A stretch of 64,000 nt of DNA from Pseudomonadota bacterium (GTDB lineage Bacteria > Pseudomonadota > Gammaproteobacteria > Burkholderiales > Rhodocyclaceae): contig JAKOTN010000083.1 of assembly GCA_029776255.1 (NCBI GenBank), forward strand, positions 61,487-125,486. The letters run 5' to 3'. This document shows, piece by piece, positions 19,137 through 28,658 of this stretch. The notes under the pieces were generated by a model. It ran no database searches. It saw nothing but the letters and a program-made list of their open reading frames with translations, and had not been told where the DNA came from. Positions within the stretch are counted from its first letter, which is position 1. The number at the start of each line of letters is the position of its first letter. A program made the position numbers and the translations under genes.

Positions 19137-20192
19137 ATGACTTACCTCGCCAAACCCAAGCTGCACCATCCGACCCTGGCCAAGAACAAGGTCGGCTATA
19201 CCCGCCGTGACTACGAAGGCAAGATTTCGACACTGTGCGCCGGTTGCGGTCACGATTCGATTTCGGCGGCGATCATCCAGGCGTGCTGGGAACTCGATAT
19301 TCAGCCGCACCGCGTCGCCAAGCTCTCGGGCATCGGCTGCTCCTCGAAAACGCCGGACTATTTTCTCGGCAATTCGCACGGTTTCAACACCGTGCATGGG
19401 CGCATGCCGTCGGTACTCACCGGCGCCTACCTGGCCAACCGCGATCTGATCTACCTGGGGGTTTCGGGTGACGGCGACTCGGCGTCGATCGGCTTCGGCC
19501 AGTTCGCGCACGTCATGCGCCGCGGCGTTAACATGACGTATATCGTTGAAAACAATGGCGTCTATGGCTTGACGAAAGGTCAGTTCTCGGCTACCGCCGA
19601 CAAAGGTTCGAAATCGAAACGCGGCCAGATCAATAACGACGCGCCGATCGATCTGGTCAGCCTGGCGCTATTGATGGGCGCCACGTTCGTCGCGCGCGGC
19701 TTTTCCGGCGACAAGGCGCAACTGATCCCATTGATCCGCGCCGCCATCGCCCACCAGGGCGCCGCGGTCATCGACGTGCTCTCGCCGTGCATCGCCTTCA
19801 ACAACCACGCCGGCAGCACCAAGAGCTACGACTACGTGCGCGCGCACAACGAAGCGGTCACCCGGCTTGATTTCCTGCCGCCACGCGAGGAAATCACCGT
19901 CGACTATGACGAGGGCGAGGTCACCGATGTTCGTCAGCACGACGGTTCGATCATCCGCCTGCGCAAGCGGCACGCCGACTACGATCCGACCGATCGCACC
20001 CGCGCGATGACCTACATCCAGGAACACGCCGCCCTCGGTGAACTGGTCACCGGCCTGCTCTACGTCGACCCCGAGTCGTCCGACCTGCATCGGCAGATCG
20101 GGTCGGTCGACGTGCCGCTGAACACGCTAGCCGCCGCCGAACTGTGTCCCGGCGCCGGCGCACTGGACAAGATCAACGCCGGGCTGCGTTAA
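19137..20192 (+). CDS. korB: 2-oxoacid (probably 2-oxoglutarate):acceptor oxidoreductase beta subunit (TPP binding)
   Basis: LCAGCGHDSISAAIIQACWEL, GIGCSSKTPDYFLGNSHGFNTVHGRMPSVLTGA, GDGDSASIGFGQFAHVMRRGVNMTYIVENNGVYGLTKGQ. Confidence 0.88.
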   Translation: MTYLAKPKLHHPTLAKNKVGYTRRDYEGKISTLCAGCGHDSISAAIIQACWELDIQPHRVAKLSGIGCSSKTPDYFLGNSHGFNTVHGRMPSVLTGAYLANRDLIYLGVSGDGDSASIGFGQFAHVMRRGVNMTYIVENNGVYGLTKGQFSATADKGSKSKRGQINNDAPIDLVSLALLMGATFVARGFSGDKAQLIPLIRAAIAHQGAAVIDVLSPCIAFNNHAGSTKSYDYVRAHNEAVTRLDFLPPREEITVDYDEGEVTDVRQHDGSIIRLRKRHADYDPTDRTRAMTYIQEHAALGELVTGLLYVDPESSDLHRQIGSVDVPLNTLAAAELCPGAGALDKINAGLR

Positions 20193-20360
20193 AGGACCCG
20201 GTCGGGCAACCGCACGCACCCTTTTGCGACCCGACGCGGCGGCAATTGCGCCGCACCGATTCGCCGTCGAAAGGTTTCCTCCCGTCTACGTCACGGCGGG
20301 AGGCGCCTGCCCGTATAATCGCGGCTCGCTCATCTCTTCCAGCCTCCGCTGACCGTCGCC

Positions 20361-21230
20361 GTGTCCGAACGCCTCGCCGTACTGGCGCAGCACTTGCTGC
20401 CCAAGCAAAACCTCACCGCCGTTGCCGGCATACTCGCCAACCGTCGCGCCGGCGCCTTGACCACGACGGTAATCCGCTGGTTCATCAAGCGCTACGGTGT
20501 CGACATGAGCGAAGCCGCCAACCCGGACCCCGCCGCCTACGCCAGTTTCAACGATTTTTTCACCCGTCCGCTAGGTCCGGAGGCACGGCCGCTGGCCGAC
20601 GCCGCTTTCCTCTGCCCGGTCGACGGCGCGATCAGCCAATTCGGCCGTATCGAACGCGATCAGATTTTTCAGGCCAAAGGCCATCGTTACACCACCACCG
20701 CGCTGCTCGGCGGTGACCGCGACCTTGCCAGCCGCTTCGACGACGGCGATTTCGCGACGCTTTACCTCAGCCCGCGCGATTACCATCGCATCCACATGCC
20801 CACCGACGGTCGCCTGACGCGAATGATTCACATCCCCGGCGCGCTATTTTCGGTCAATCCGGCGACCGCGCGCGGCGTGCCCGGCCTGTTCGCCCGCAAC
20901 GAGCGCGTGGTCTGCGTCTTCGAAAACGCAAACGGGCACCCGTTCGTGCTGACCCTGGTCGGCGCGACCATCGTCGGCAGCATGGCCACCGTCTGGCACG
21001 GTACCGTCAACCCGCCGCGGAGCGGACAACTCCGCGAGTGGCGTTACGACGGTCAACGGATCGTTCTCGAAAAAGGGGAAGAAATGGGTCGCTTCCTGCT
21101 TGGATCGACGGTGGTCATGCTCTTTCCGCAAGGCATGCTCGACTTCGATCCCGCCTGGACACCCGCGCGACCGGTTCGCATGGGGGAAGCAATGGCTCGC
21201 TCGAAAACCACGCAGGCGACCGGACGATAA
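20361..21230 (+). CDS. psd: Phosphatidylserine decarboxylase proenzyme (GTG start)
   Basis: PVDGAISQFGRIERDQIFQAKGHRYTTTALLGG, YHRIHMPTDG, and cleavage-site LGSTVVMLFP. Confidence 0.93.
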   Translation: MSERLAVLAQHLLPKQNLTAVAGILANRRAGALTTTVIRWFIKRYGVDMSEAANPDPAAYASFNDFFTRPLGPEARPLADAAFLCPVDGAISQFGRIERDQIFQAKGHRYTTTALLGGDRDLASRFDDGDFATLYLSPRDYHRIHMPTDGRLTRMIHIPGALFSVNPATARGVPGLFARNERVVCVFENANGHPFVLTLVGATIVGSMATVWHGTVNPPRSGQLREWRYDGQRIVLEKGEEMGRFLLGSTVVMLFPQGMLDFDPAWTPARPVRMGEAMARSKTTQATGR

Positions 21231-21310
21231 GCCCGTCCGCCAGCCGAAATCAAATAGCGCGAGAACGCAGCGACCGGCGGAGAGCCAGAGCCAAAAGGTG
21301 GCCGCTTATT

Positions 21311-21709
21311 TCACCGGTCGCGCGGCGTATGACTATGATGCTGCGCCATGCGACCCGCCGAACTCCACTCAGCGCCGCGCGCCTGTCGTTCGATGTGCAA
21401 AATGCGATGATCGCCAATCATCGCCGCCACGACCGCGGCAATCACCGCGAGATCGTCCGGAGGAATATCGTCGCCCCCGGGGACGCTGGCCGGCGGCTGG
21501 GCGGCAGGCTTTTCGGAGGCCTTGCTTGCCGCCGCCTTCGCCTTCGACGGCTTGGTCACCCAGGCGCCGATCCGGTTGAGCAGCGGAAAACCGGCCAGCA
21601 CCACGCCAATGAATGAAATGACGAAGAAACTGAGAAAGAAATCGATGGCGCTGAGAAGCAGCGCCCCTTGCATGGTGTCGGGAATAAAGGCATTCATTGG
21701 CGGAACCAT
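21311..21709 (-). CDS. OadG-like gamma subunit of Na+-translocating decarboxylase
   Basis: Single N-terminal TM (FFLSFFVISFIGVVLAGFPLLNRI), Ala/Pro-rich linker, C-terminal DLAVIAAVVAAMIGDHRILHI; adjacent to OadB-like gene. Confidence 0.65.
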   Translation of the reverse strand: MVPPMNAFIPDTMQGALLLSAIDFFLSFFVISFIGVVLAGFPLLNRIGAWVTKPSKAKAAASKASEKPAAQPPASVPGGDDIPPDDLAVIAAVVAAMIGDHRILHIERQARGAEWSSAGRMAQHHSHTPRDR

Positions 21710-21754
21710 TTCCGAAATGTCATGAAGATGGCGGCAAAACCGTTCATGGGCGCA

Positions 21755-22924
21755 TCAACTCACGCCAATCAAGGCCAGCATGATGCCCCCCGAGATCGCC
21801 GTGCCGAACACGCCAGCGAGATTCGGCCCCATGGCGTGATAAATCAGTAGATTGTTGGGGTTTTCCTTGTAGGCCACGATATGCGAAACCCTCGCCGCGA
21901 TGGGTACCGACGCAATGCCCGCGGAGCCAATCAGCGGGTTGATCTTGGTCTTGAGAAACAAGTTCATGATCTTCGCCGTGATCACACCGGAACCGGTGCC
22001 AACCATGAACGCGATCAAGCCGAGAACAACGATCTCAATGGTCTGCCAAGTCAAGAACTTGTCCGCCGCCATCGTCGAACCGATCGCCACGGTCAGAATC
22101 ATGATGATGACGTTCATCAGCCCACCAGCCGCTGTTTTCGACAGACGGTCGGTCACCCCGCACTCCTTGAGCAGGTTGCCGAGCATCAGCATGGTGATCA
22201 GCGGCGCCACCGGCGGAAAGAACAGATTGACGATGATCGCAATCACCACCGGAAAAGCAATCTTTTCCAGCTTGGTCACCTTGCGGGATTGCGCCATGCC
22301 GATTTGCCGTTCTTCCTTGGTGGTGAGCAGTTTCATCACTGGCGGCTGAATCATCGGCATCAACGCCATGTACGAATACGCGGCAACGGAAACCGGCCCA
22401 AGCAAATGCGGCGCCAATTTGACGGTGACGAAAATCGCCATCGGGCCGTCGGCACCGCCGATGATGCCGATGGCCCCCGCCTCCGCCAACGTGAAGCCCA
22501 GCATTTTGGCCAGAATCAGCGCGACGAAGATGCCGAGGTGCGCACCGGCGCCGAGAATCACCAGTTTCGGATTGGCAATCATCGGACCGAAGTCGGTCAT
22601 CGCGCCGACACCGAGGAAGATCAGTGGAGGAATGATCAGCTTGGCAACGCCTTCATAGGCGTAATGAAACAGGCCGCCTTCCTTGACCACGTACAGCAAC
22701 GCGGAAATTGCCTGGCCACCGGGAACATCGTCGGGCGGTCCGGGTACGTTGGCGACAATGCACGAGAAGCCAATTCCGATCAGCAGCAGCGGTTCGTAGT
22801 GTTTGGTAATGGCAAGGTAGATCATCGTGGCGCCAATGATGATCATCACCAGATTGCCAAACGAAAAATGCGCCGCGCCGGTCTGTTCAAGCAAGGCCTG
22901 TAAAAAAACGATGACTTGATCCAC
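21755..22924 (-). CDS. Sodium ion-translocating decarboxylase subunit beta (OadB/GcdB-like)
   Basis: Multi-TM protein with IGVGAMTDFGPMIANPKLVILGAGAHLGIF, IIGGADGPMAIFVT and GSAGIASVPIAARVSH motifs of the OadB family. Confidence 0.92.
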   Translation of the reverse strand: MDQVIVFLQALLEQTGAAHFSFGNLVMIIIGATMIYLAITKHYEPLLLIGIGFSCIVANVPGPPDDVPGGQAISALLYVVKEGGLFHYAYEGVAKLIIPPLIFLGVGAMTDFGPMIANPKLVILGAGAHLGIFVALILAKMLGFTLAEAGAIGIIGGADGPMAIFVTVKLAPHLLGPVSVAAYSYMALMPMIQPPVMKLLTTKEERQIGMAQSRKVTKLEKIAFPVVIAIIVNLFFPPVAPLITMLMLGNLLKECGVTDRLSKTAAGGLMNVIIMILTVAIGSTMAADKFLTWQTIEIVVLGLIAFMVGTGSGVITAKIMNLFLKTKINPLIGSAGIASVPIAARVSHIVAYKENPNNLLIYHAMGPNLAGVFGTAISGGIMLALIGVS

Positions 22925-23056
22925 TGTCGTCTCCGGTGTTTGCGAAAAGCGAGAAAGAACGTCTTCTCAACCCGTGAACGTATCCGCCCTAATGAGGAAA
23001 ACCGGCGGACACAGGCCGAACCACGGGAACTGTAACGCGCGCGCGAATTCGGGCCT

Positions 23057-23074
23057 ACTAGGGTTGGCCCTAGT
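23057..23074. promoter_or_regulatory. Perfect palindrome in divergent intergenic region
   Basis: ACTAGGG-TTGG-CCCTAGT, between divergent oadB-like and histidine kinase genes. Confidence 0.4.
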
Positions 23075-23235
23075 TTTCGGGCACTCGCCATGCAGGACTG
23101 GCGCTTTCCTCGATCACGTCAAAAACGGTAAAGTGGCTCACCCTTCCCATTCCCCATGGGACCCGCCACGCCTATTTATCGAATCATCCGCATGAATCAA
23201 TTGAATTTTCACCCATCATCACGAACCGATTACGA

Positions 23236-24732
23236 TTGCCCGTCGAGGCGACCGATCCGGCGATGATCGACCCAAGTCTTCCGTCGTTTAGCCTGCCGGC
23301 CAACAAAAAACTGGACGGACGACGGCAGGCGCAACCCAAGTGGTGGTTCGTTTGCGCGTCGCTATTTCTGACGGGCTTGATCGGCCTGCTGGACGCCATG
23401 ACCGGTTACGAACTGCGGCTGAACGCGCTTTACTTGCTGCCCATCGCCATCGCGACGTGGAATGCCGGACGAAATGCTGGATTGTCGACCGCGACAGCGG
23501 CGACGCTATGCTGGGTTTTCAGTTTCAACTCGACGCACGGCTACACCCGACCGCTGTATTTTTACTGGGACGGCATTGTGCTGGTCACGACTTTTGCGGT
23601 CTTCGTCATCCTGTTCGCGCGCCTGCATCACGCACTGCGTAGCGCGGACCAGCGATTCGTCCGCCTGCTCGATGAAATGAACGCCGGAGTGTATGTCAGC
23701 GAACAGGCGACGGATCGACTCCTTTACGCCAACAAACGCCTGGCGGTGCTGCTGGATGCCGAGCCGACCGCTCTGTCCGCCGCCGCCCTGGCACACCGCT
23801 TCGGTGGCGACGGCCAGCACTCCGAACACACCGTGAAACGCCGCGCGAAAGAGGTGACCGCGTCGGGCTTCCTCACCGAAGAACGGTTCGATTCCACGAG
23901 CGGCCGTTGGTATCTCGTGCAATCCGGCCCGATACCGTGGCGAAAAGAGCAATCGGCGAGAATGACGGTCGTGACCGACATCACGGACAGACGCCATGCG
24001 CAATTGTTGCGGCAGGAAAATCAGGACATGCTGCATCGTACCGCCCGCCTTTCCGCGTTGGCGGAAAGCACCTCCATGCTGGCGCACGAGATTAATCAAC
24101 CGCTGACGGCCATCGCCACCTACCACGACGCCTGCCTACGTTTACTGACCGGAAAAACCCCGAACCACGGCGAGCTTGTACAAGCGCTGGAAAAATCGCG
24201 AACACAAGCGATGCGCGCCGCGGATATCGTCAAACGCATGCGCGACGCCGTCCGTAGCAAACATCCCCAACCGGCACTGTGCGACCTGAACGAAATAATA
24301 CGAGAATCAATTGATTTAATTGATACAATAATCGAAAACGATGGCGTACTCACCGACCTCGTCCTCGCCGATGGCTTGCCATCTCTTGTCGCCGATAAAT
24401 TTCTTCTCGTTCAGGTCATGGTCAATTTGCTGGAAAACGCCGTCGATGCGATGCAGTCGCTCGACCAGCGCCATCGTCGCCTCGCGATCACCACCTCCCG
24501 GCAACCGGACGGCGTGATTGCCGTGTCGATCCGCGACCACGGTTCAGGAATACCGGCAACTATCCGTGAAAAGCTCTACACGCCCTTTTTATCGACCAAA
24601 CCCAACGGCCTGGGGCTTGGCCTATCGATTTGTCGTTCCGTGGTCGAAGCACACGGCGGGCGGCTGTGGCATAGTCCAAATGCCGATGGCGGCACGATCT
24701 TCCACTTCACGCTGGCGGCGGAACGCGCATGA
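23236..24732 (+). CDS. Membrane-bound PAS-type sensor histidine kinase
   Basis: N-terminal TM segments; MLAHEINQPLTAIATY H-box; ATPase motifs NLLENAVDAM, IRDHGSGIP, GLGLGLSICRSVVEAHGGR. Confidence 0.9.
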   Translation: MPVEATDPAMIDPSLPSFSLPANKKLDGRRQAQPKWWFVCASLFLTGLIGLLDAMTGYELRLNALYLLPIAIATWNAGRNAGLSTATAATLCWVFSFNSTHGYTRPLYFYWDGIVLVTTFAVFVILFARLHHALRSADQRFVRLLDEMNAGVYVSEQATDRLLYANKRLAVLLDAEPTALSAAALAHRFGGDGQHSEHTVKRRAKEVTASGFLTEERFDSTSGRWYLVQSGPIPWRKEQSARMTVVTDITDRRHAQLLRQENQDMLHRTARLSALAESTSMLAHEINQPLTAIATYHDACLRLLTGKTPNHGELVQALEKSRTQAMRAADIVKRMRDAVRSKHPQPALCDLNEIIRESIDLIDTIIENDGVLTDLVLADGLPSLVADKFLLVQVMVNLLENAVDAMQSLDQRHRRLAITTSRQPDGVIAVSIRDHGSGIPATIREKLYTPFLSTKPNGLGLGLSICRSVVEAHGGRLWHSPNADGGTIFHFTLAAERA

Positions 24733-25439
24733 ATAATACGTTCGTAACAGATCAAACAGTCTTCGTCGTCGACGACGATGACGCCGTATGCGACGCGCTG
24801 GCGATGTTGCTACGCGCGGCGGGACTTCGCGTCGAAACCTTCACCTCGGCGCCGGCTTTCCTCAAACAACTCCGTCCCGAGCAATCGGGCTGCCTGATCC
24901 TCGACATCCGCATGCCGACGATGAGCGGTCTTGAACTACAGGACGCCCTCCACAAACGACGCTGTAAACTTCCCATCATTTTTCTCACCGGTCACGGCGA
25001 TATTCCCCTGGCGGTACGAGCGCTGAAAAAAGGAGCGGTCGACTTCATCGAAAAACCACACGACGAACACCGCCTGCTTCTTGCCACCTGCAACGCGTTA
25101 CGAACCCAGACAGGCAGCCTCGGCGACACCCCGGCGGAGCCGCATCGAACGACTCACCTCGAAGAACGCTTGGCGCTCTTGTCGGCAAGAGAGCGCGAGG
25201 TACTCGCCTGCGTTCTCAAAGGTCGGCAGACGCGAACCATCGCCGAGGAACTCTGCGTCACGGTCAAGACCGTCGAATTCCATCGTGGTCGCATTCGCGA
25301 AAAACTATCCGTCGCGTCCCTCGGCGAATTGTTCCGACTCTTTGGAAACTTCCAACCGGCCCTCTCCGCTGGTACAGCATCCGTCATCGACGAACCCAGG
25401 TTGAATTCCAATCAAAACTATAATTTAATTAAAAAATAA
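24729..25439 (+). CDS. FixJ-type response regulator with LuxR HTH
   Basis: VFVVDDDDAVCDALAMLLRAAGL...LILDIRMPTMSGLELQ...KKGAVDFIEKP; LSAREREVLACVLKGRQTRTIAEELCVTVKTVEFHRGRI. Confidence 0.93.
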   Translation: MNNTFVTDQTVFVVDDDDAVCDALAMLLRAAGLRVETFTSAPAFLKQLRPEQSGCLILDIRMPTMSGLELQDALHKRRCKLPIIFLTGHGDIPLAVRALKKGAVDFIEKPHDEHRLLLATCNALRTQTGSLGDTPAEPHRTTHLEERLALLSAREREVLACVLKGRQTRTIAEELCVTVKTVEFHRGRIREKLSVASLGELFRLFGNFQPALSAGTASVIDEPRLNSNQNYNLIKK

Positions 25440-25552
25440 GGACGGGAAGGCACTCCGCGCCAGTCTTTTTTGTTCGCGATGCCGCTCGACGGACTTCAAC
25501 GCCGACGGTCATCGTTCATTGCTCTCGGCGCCGCTGAAACGGGACATCGCGC

Positions 25553-26962
25553 ATGGAAACATTCGAGTGGACACCACTGTTCGAAACCGGTCTGGCGATC
25601 GTCGACCGCCAGCACCAGCAACTGGTGAACCTGATCAATCAACTCGGCATGGGCGCCGACGAGGCAAATCCCGAACATATCGACCAGACATTGGTCAAAC
25701 TGACCCACTACACGGTGTACCACTTCCAAAGCGAAGAGGAAATCATGACTCGGGCGCGGGTAGCGGCGACACATGCCGACAAGCACCGGGCAACGCACCG
25801 GCAGTTCATCGCCCAGGTTGCCGAATGGACCGCGCGACGGGAACGTCAAGAAGCCGTCAATCTACGGCAACTGCTCGATTTCCTGAGTAATTGGCTGATT
25901 TTCCACATTCTTGGCGACGACCAATCGCTGAGCCGACAGGTGAAGGCCATACAAGCCGGCGGCGACCCGCAGACGGTCTACGACAACGATCACGGTTTAT
26001 ACGACCCGCGTACCGACGTTGTTCTCGGCGCGCTACATCATCTTTACTGTGATCTGGTCGATCGCAATGAGGAATTACAACAAACGCAACGCACGCTATC
26101 CCAACTGAACACCGCTCTCGAACAACGCGTCGCCGAACGCACCGCCGAACTGCTCGAAACCAACCGTCGCCTGCGCGAAGAACAGGAGCGCGTGCTGGAG
26201 GCGGAAAAAATGGCTTCCCTGGGTCGCATGGTTGCCGGCTTCGCGCACGAGTTGAACACACCGATCGGCGTCGCGGTCGGCGCGGCCTCCCACTCCCAGG
26301 AAGTGGTCGAGGGGCTGAGCAAACTGATTTCGCGGGACGAAGTCGATGAAAACGATCTTCGGCAGCGCCTGGGGATGCTGACCGACATGTCGGACTTGGC
26401 CCTGTCCAACCTGCGGCGCGCCGCCGAAATGGTGAGAAGTTTCAAGCGCACGGTCGTCGATCAGGCGTCCGAACAGGAAAGAGAGTACAAACTGGCCGAA
26501 ATCGTCGAGGATGTGCGCGTCAGCCTGCGACATGTCTTCAAAAACCGGCGAATCGCCATCGACGGCGACTGCCCTCCTGATTTAGTGCTTTTTGGACCGG
26601 CAGGTGCCCTGGCGCAGACATTGACCAACTTGCTGCAAAACAGCCTCAAACATGCCTTCGCCGACGGCGCGCGCGCGGGACGCATTCGAATCGCAGCGCA
26701 TACCGAAGGAAATCAAGTATGTATCGTGCATGCCGACGACGGCGCGGGAATGCCGGAAGAAACACTACAGCATGCTTTTGAGCCGTTTTATACTACACGA
26801 CGTGCGGCAGGCGGCTCCGGTTTGGGGCTGTACATCGCCTACAATCTCGTTACGCAGGCGCTGCGCGGCACTATTCGTTGCGAGAGTACTGTCGGCGAGG
26901 GCACTCGGTTTTTTATCGAAATCCCGCGCCGGATTCCGGCCAAGAGAGTGAATACGCCATGA
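25553..26962 (+). CDS. Bacteriohemerythrin-histidine kinase fusion
   Basis: N-terminal hemerythrin ligand pattern (VDRQHQQL, HYTVYHFQSEEEIM, HADKHRATH, WLIFHILGDD), then coiled coil, MASLGRMVAGFAHELNTPIGVA H-box and GGSGLGLYIAYNLV. Confidence 0.92.
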   Translation: METFEWTPLFETGLAIVDRQHQQLVNLINQLGMGADEANPEHIDQTLVKLTHYTVYHFQSEEEIMTRARVAATHADKHRATHRQFIAQVAEWTARRERQEAVNLRQLLDFLSNWLIFHILGDDQSLSRQVKAIQAGGDPQTVYDNDHGLYDPRTDVVLGALHHLYCDLVDRNEELQQTQRTLSQLNTALEQRVAERTAELLETNRRLREEQERVLEAEKMASLGRMVAGFAHELNTPIGVAVGAASHSQEVVEGLSKLISRDEVDENDLRQRLGMLTDMSDLALSNLRRAAEMVRSFKRTVVDQASEQEREYKLAEIVEDVRVSLRHVFKNRRIAIDGDCPPDLVLFGPAGALAQTLTNLLQNSLKHAFADGARAGRIRIAAHTEGNQVCIVHADDGAGMPEETLQHAFEPFYTTRRAAGGSGLGLYIAYNLVTQALRGTIRCESTVGEGTRFFIEIPRRIPAKRVNTP

Positions 26963-28533
26963 AAATCATCCCCCATCCACAACGGGAAACAACGGGTTAC
27001 CAACCACCGCGTCTGGACCCCTGGAAACTGCTGGTCGTCGACGACGAACCCGACGTCCGACGCCTCACCGCGCTCAGCCTGCGTGGTTTCGAGTTCGCCA
27101 ATCGGCCGCTGACAATCATCGAGGCCGATTCGGCGCAAGCCGCCCGCGCCAAGCTCCTCGAACACCGCGATATCGCCGTGGCGCTGATCGACGTGGTAAT
27201 GGAAACCGACGACGCCGGCCTGCGACTGGTGGACTACATTCGAGGCAAGCTCGGCAACCGCATGATACGGTTGATCATCCGCACCGGACAGCCGGGAGCC
27301 GCGCCGGAACGCTATGTCATCGACAATTTCGATATCGACGACTACAAGGACAAGACCGAACTGACCGCGCAAAAATTGTACACGGCGGTGCGCTCCGGCC
27401 TGAAACGTTTCCGCGACTTGCAAACCATCGAATTGAACCGCCTCGGCCTCACCCGCATCCTGGATGTCACCCCGGAGTTGTACAACCTGCACCGCGATCG
27501 CCTGGAAGACTATTTTCGCGGCGTTCTGATGCAAATCATCGGCATCTGCAATCTCGAACATTCGGGCATCATTTCCACCATCGACGGTCTGGTATCGACG
27601 ATGGAAGGCGACGATATCCGCATCCGCGCCGGCACAGGCGATTTCCGCACCGGCGCGGAAAGCGAATTCCGGCGCCAACAGATCACCGAACTCTGTACTC
27701 GCGTCGTCGGCGGTCACGAACTTCCCAAGGAACTGCGGCAAGATGCGATGGTGGTACCGCTACAGATCAAGGATGAAATTCTCGGTTTCGTTTATCTGGA
27801 ATCGCGCGTCGAACTGACGGCGGACGATCGCGAATTGATCCAGGTCATGGCCAACCAATGCGCCGCCGCCCTCGACAACTTCCGCCTGCATCACAGTCTT
27901 GAAGGCTCTTACGACGAAGCGATCGACATGCTGGGCCATGTGGCCGAATTCAAGGACAGCGCCACCGGTCGTCACATCCAGCGCATTCAGGAATACACCC
28001 GCCGTCTGGCCCTGGCCATGGGCTGCACCGACTCCGAAGCCGAACTCTATGCCAAGGCCAGCCGCCTGCACGATGTCGGCAAGGCGGGCATACCCGACAC
28101 CCTCCTGCGCAAACCCGGCCCTCTGACGAGCGAGGAATTCGCCGCCATGCAGCGGCACACCCGAATCGGCGACGCGGTGCTCAGCCGCAGCGTCTCCCTG
28201 GGCGTCGCCCGCGTCGTCGCGCGCTCACACCATGAGCACTGGGATGGCAGCGGTTACCCGAACGGGCTTTTGGGCGTCGAGATTCCGTTTGCCGCCCGCG
28301 TCGTCGCCGTTGCCGATGTTTTCGACGCGCTGGTCAGCAGGCGTCCCTACAGGGACGCCTGGGAACCGGAAAAGGCCGCGGCGGAAATCGCCGCCGGCAG
28401 CGGCGGCCATTTCGATCCCCATGTCGTGAAAGCCTTCATGCAGCTCTACCACTCGGGCGCATTGAACGATCTGATCGCCATGAGCAACGATATGCAGGAC
28501 AACGTGCGCGAAGCCCTCAAGTGGCGCGACTGA
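26959..28533 (+). CDS. Response regulator with DUF3369-like and HD-GYP c-di-GMP phosphodiesterase domains
   Basis: LLVVDDEPDVRRLTALSL receiver; ASRLHDVGKAGIPDTLL and RSHHEHWDGSGYPNGLLG HD-GYP motifs; ATG overlaps the kinase stop. Confidence 0.93.
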   Translation: MKIIPHPQRETTGYQPPRLDPWKLLVVDDEPDVRRLTALSLRGFEFANRPLTIIEADSAQAARAKLLEHRDIAVALIDVVMETDDAGLRLVDYIRGKLGNRMIRLIIRTGQPGAAPERYVIDNFDIDDYKDKTELTAQKLYTAVRSGLKRFRDLQTIELNRLGLTRILDVTPELYNLHRDRLEDYFRGVLMQIIGICNLEHSGIISTIDGLVSTMEGDDIRIRAGTGDFRTGAESEFRRQQITELCTRVVGGHELPKELRQDAMVVPLQIKDEILGFVYLESRVELTADDRELIQVMANQCAAALDNFRLHHSLEGSYDEAIDMLGHVAEFKDSATGRHIQRIQEYTRRLALAMGCTDSEAELYAKASRLHDVGKAGIPDTLLRKPGPLTSEEFAAMQRHTRIGDAVLSRSVSLGVARVVARSHHEHWDGSGYPNGLLGVEIPFAARVVAVADVFDALVSRRPYRDAWEPEKAAAEIAAGSGGHFDPHVVKAFMQLYHSGALNDLIAMSNDMQDNVREALKWRD

Positions 28534-28658
28534 CCGCGCTGGGAATCGACCGGAGAAATCGGCGGTAGCGAGCGACGGCCGGTTTTCGGATCGGCCGCAT
28601 CGTCCCTTTCCGGTAGCCCGATCCGTGCTAGCGCTATCGCTGCCGTCGCCTTGGTGAC

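Noticed and set aside
20280-20315. cctcccg...cgggagg hairpin between korB and psd as riboswitch
   Set aside because: Short GC stem without further conserved structure; at most a weak terminator.
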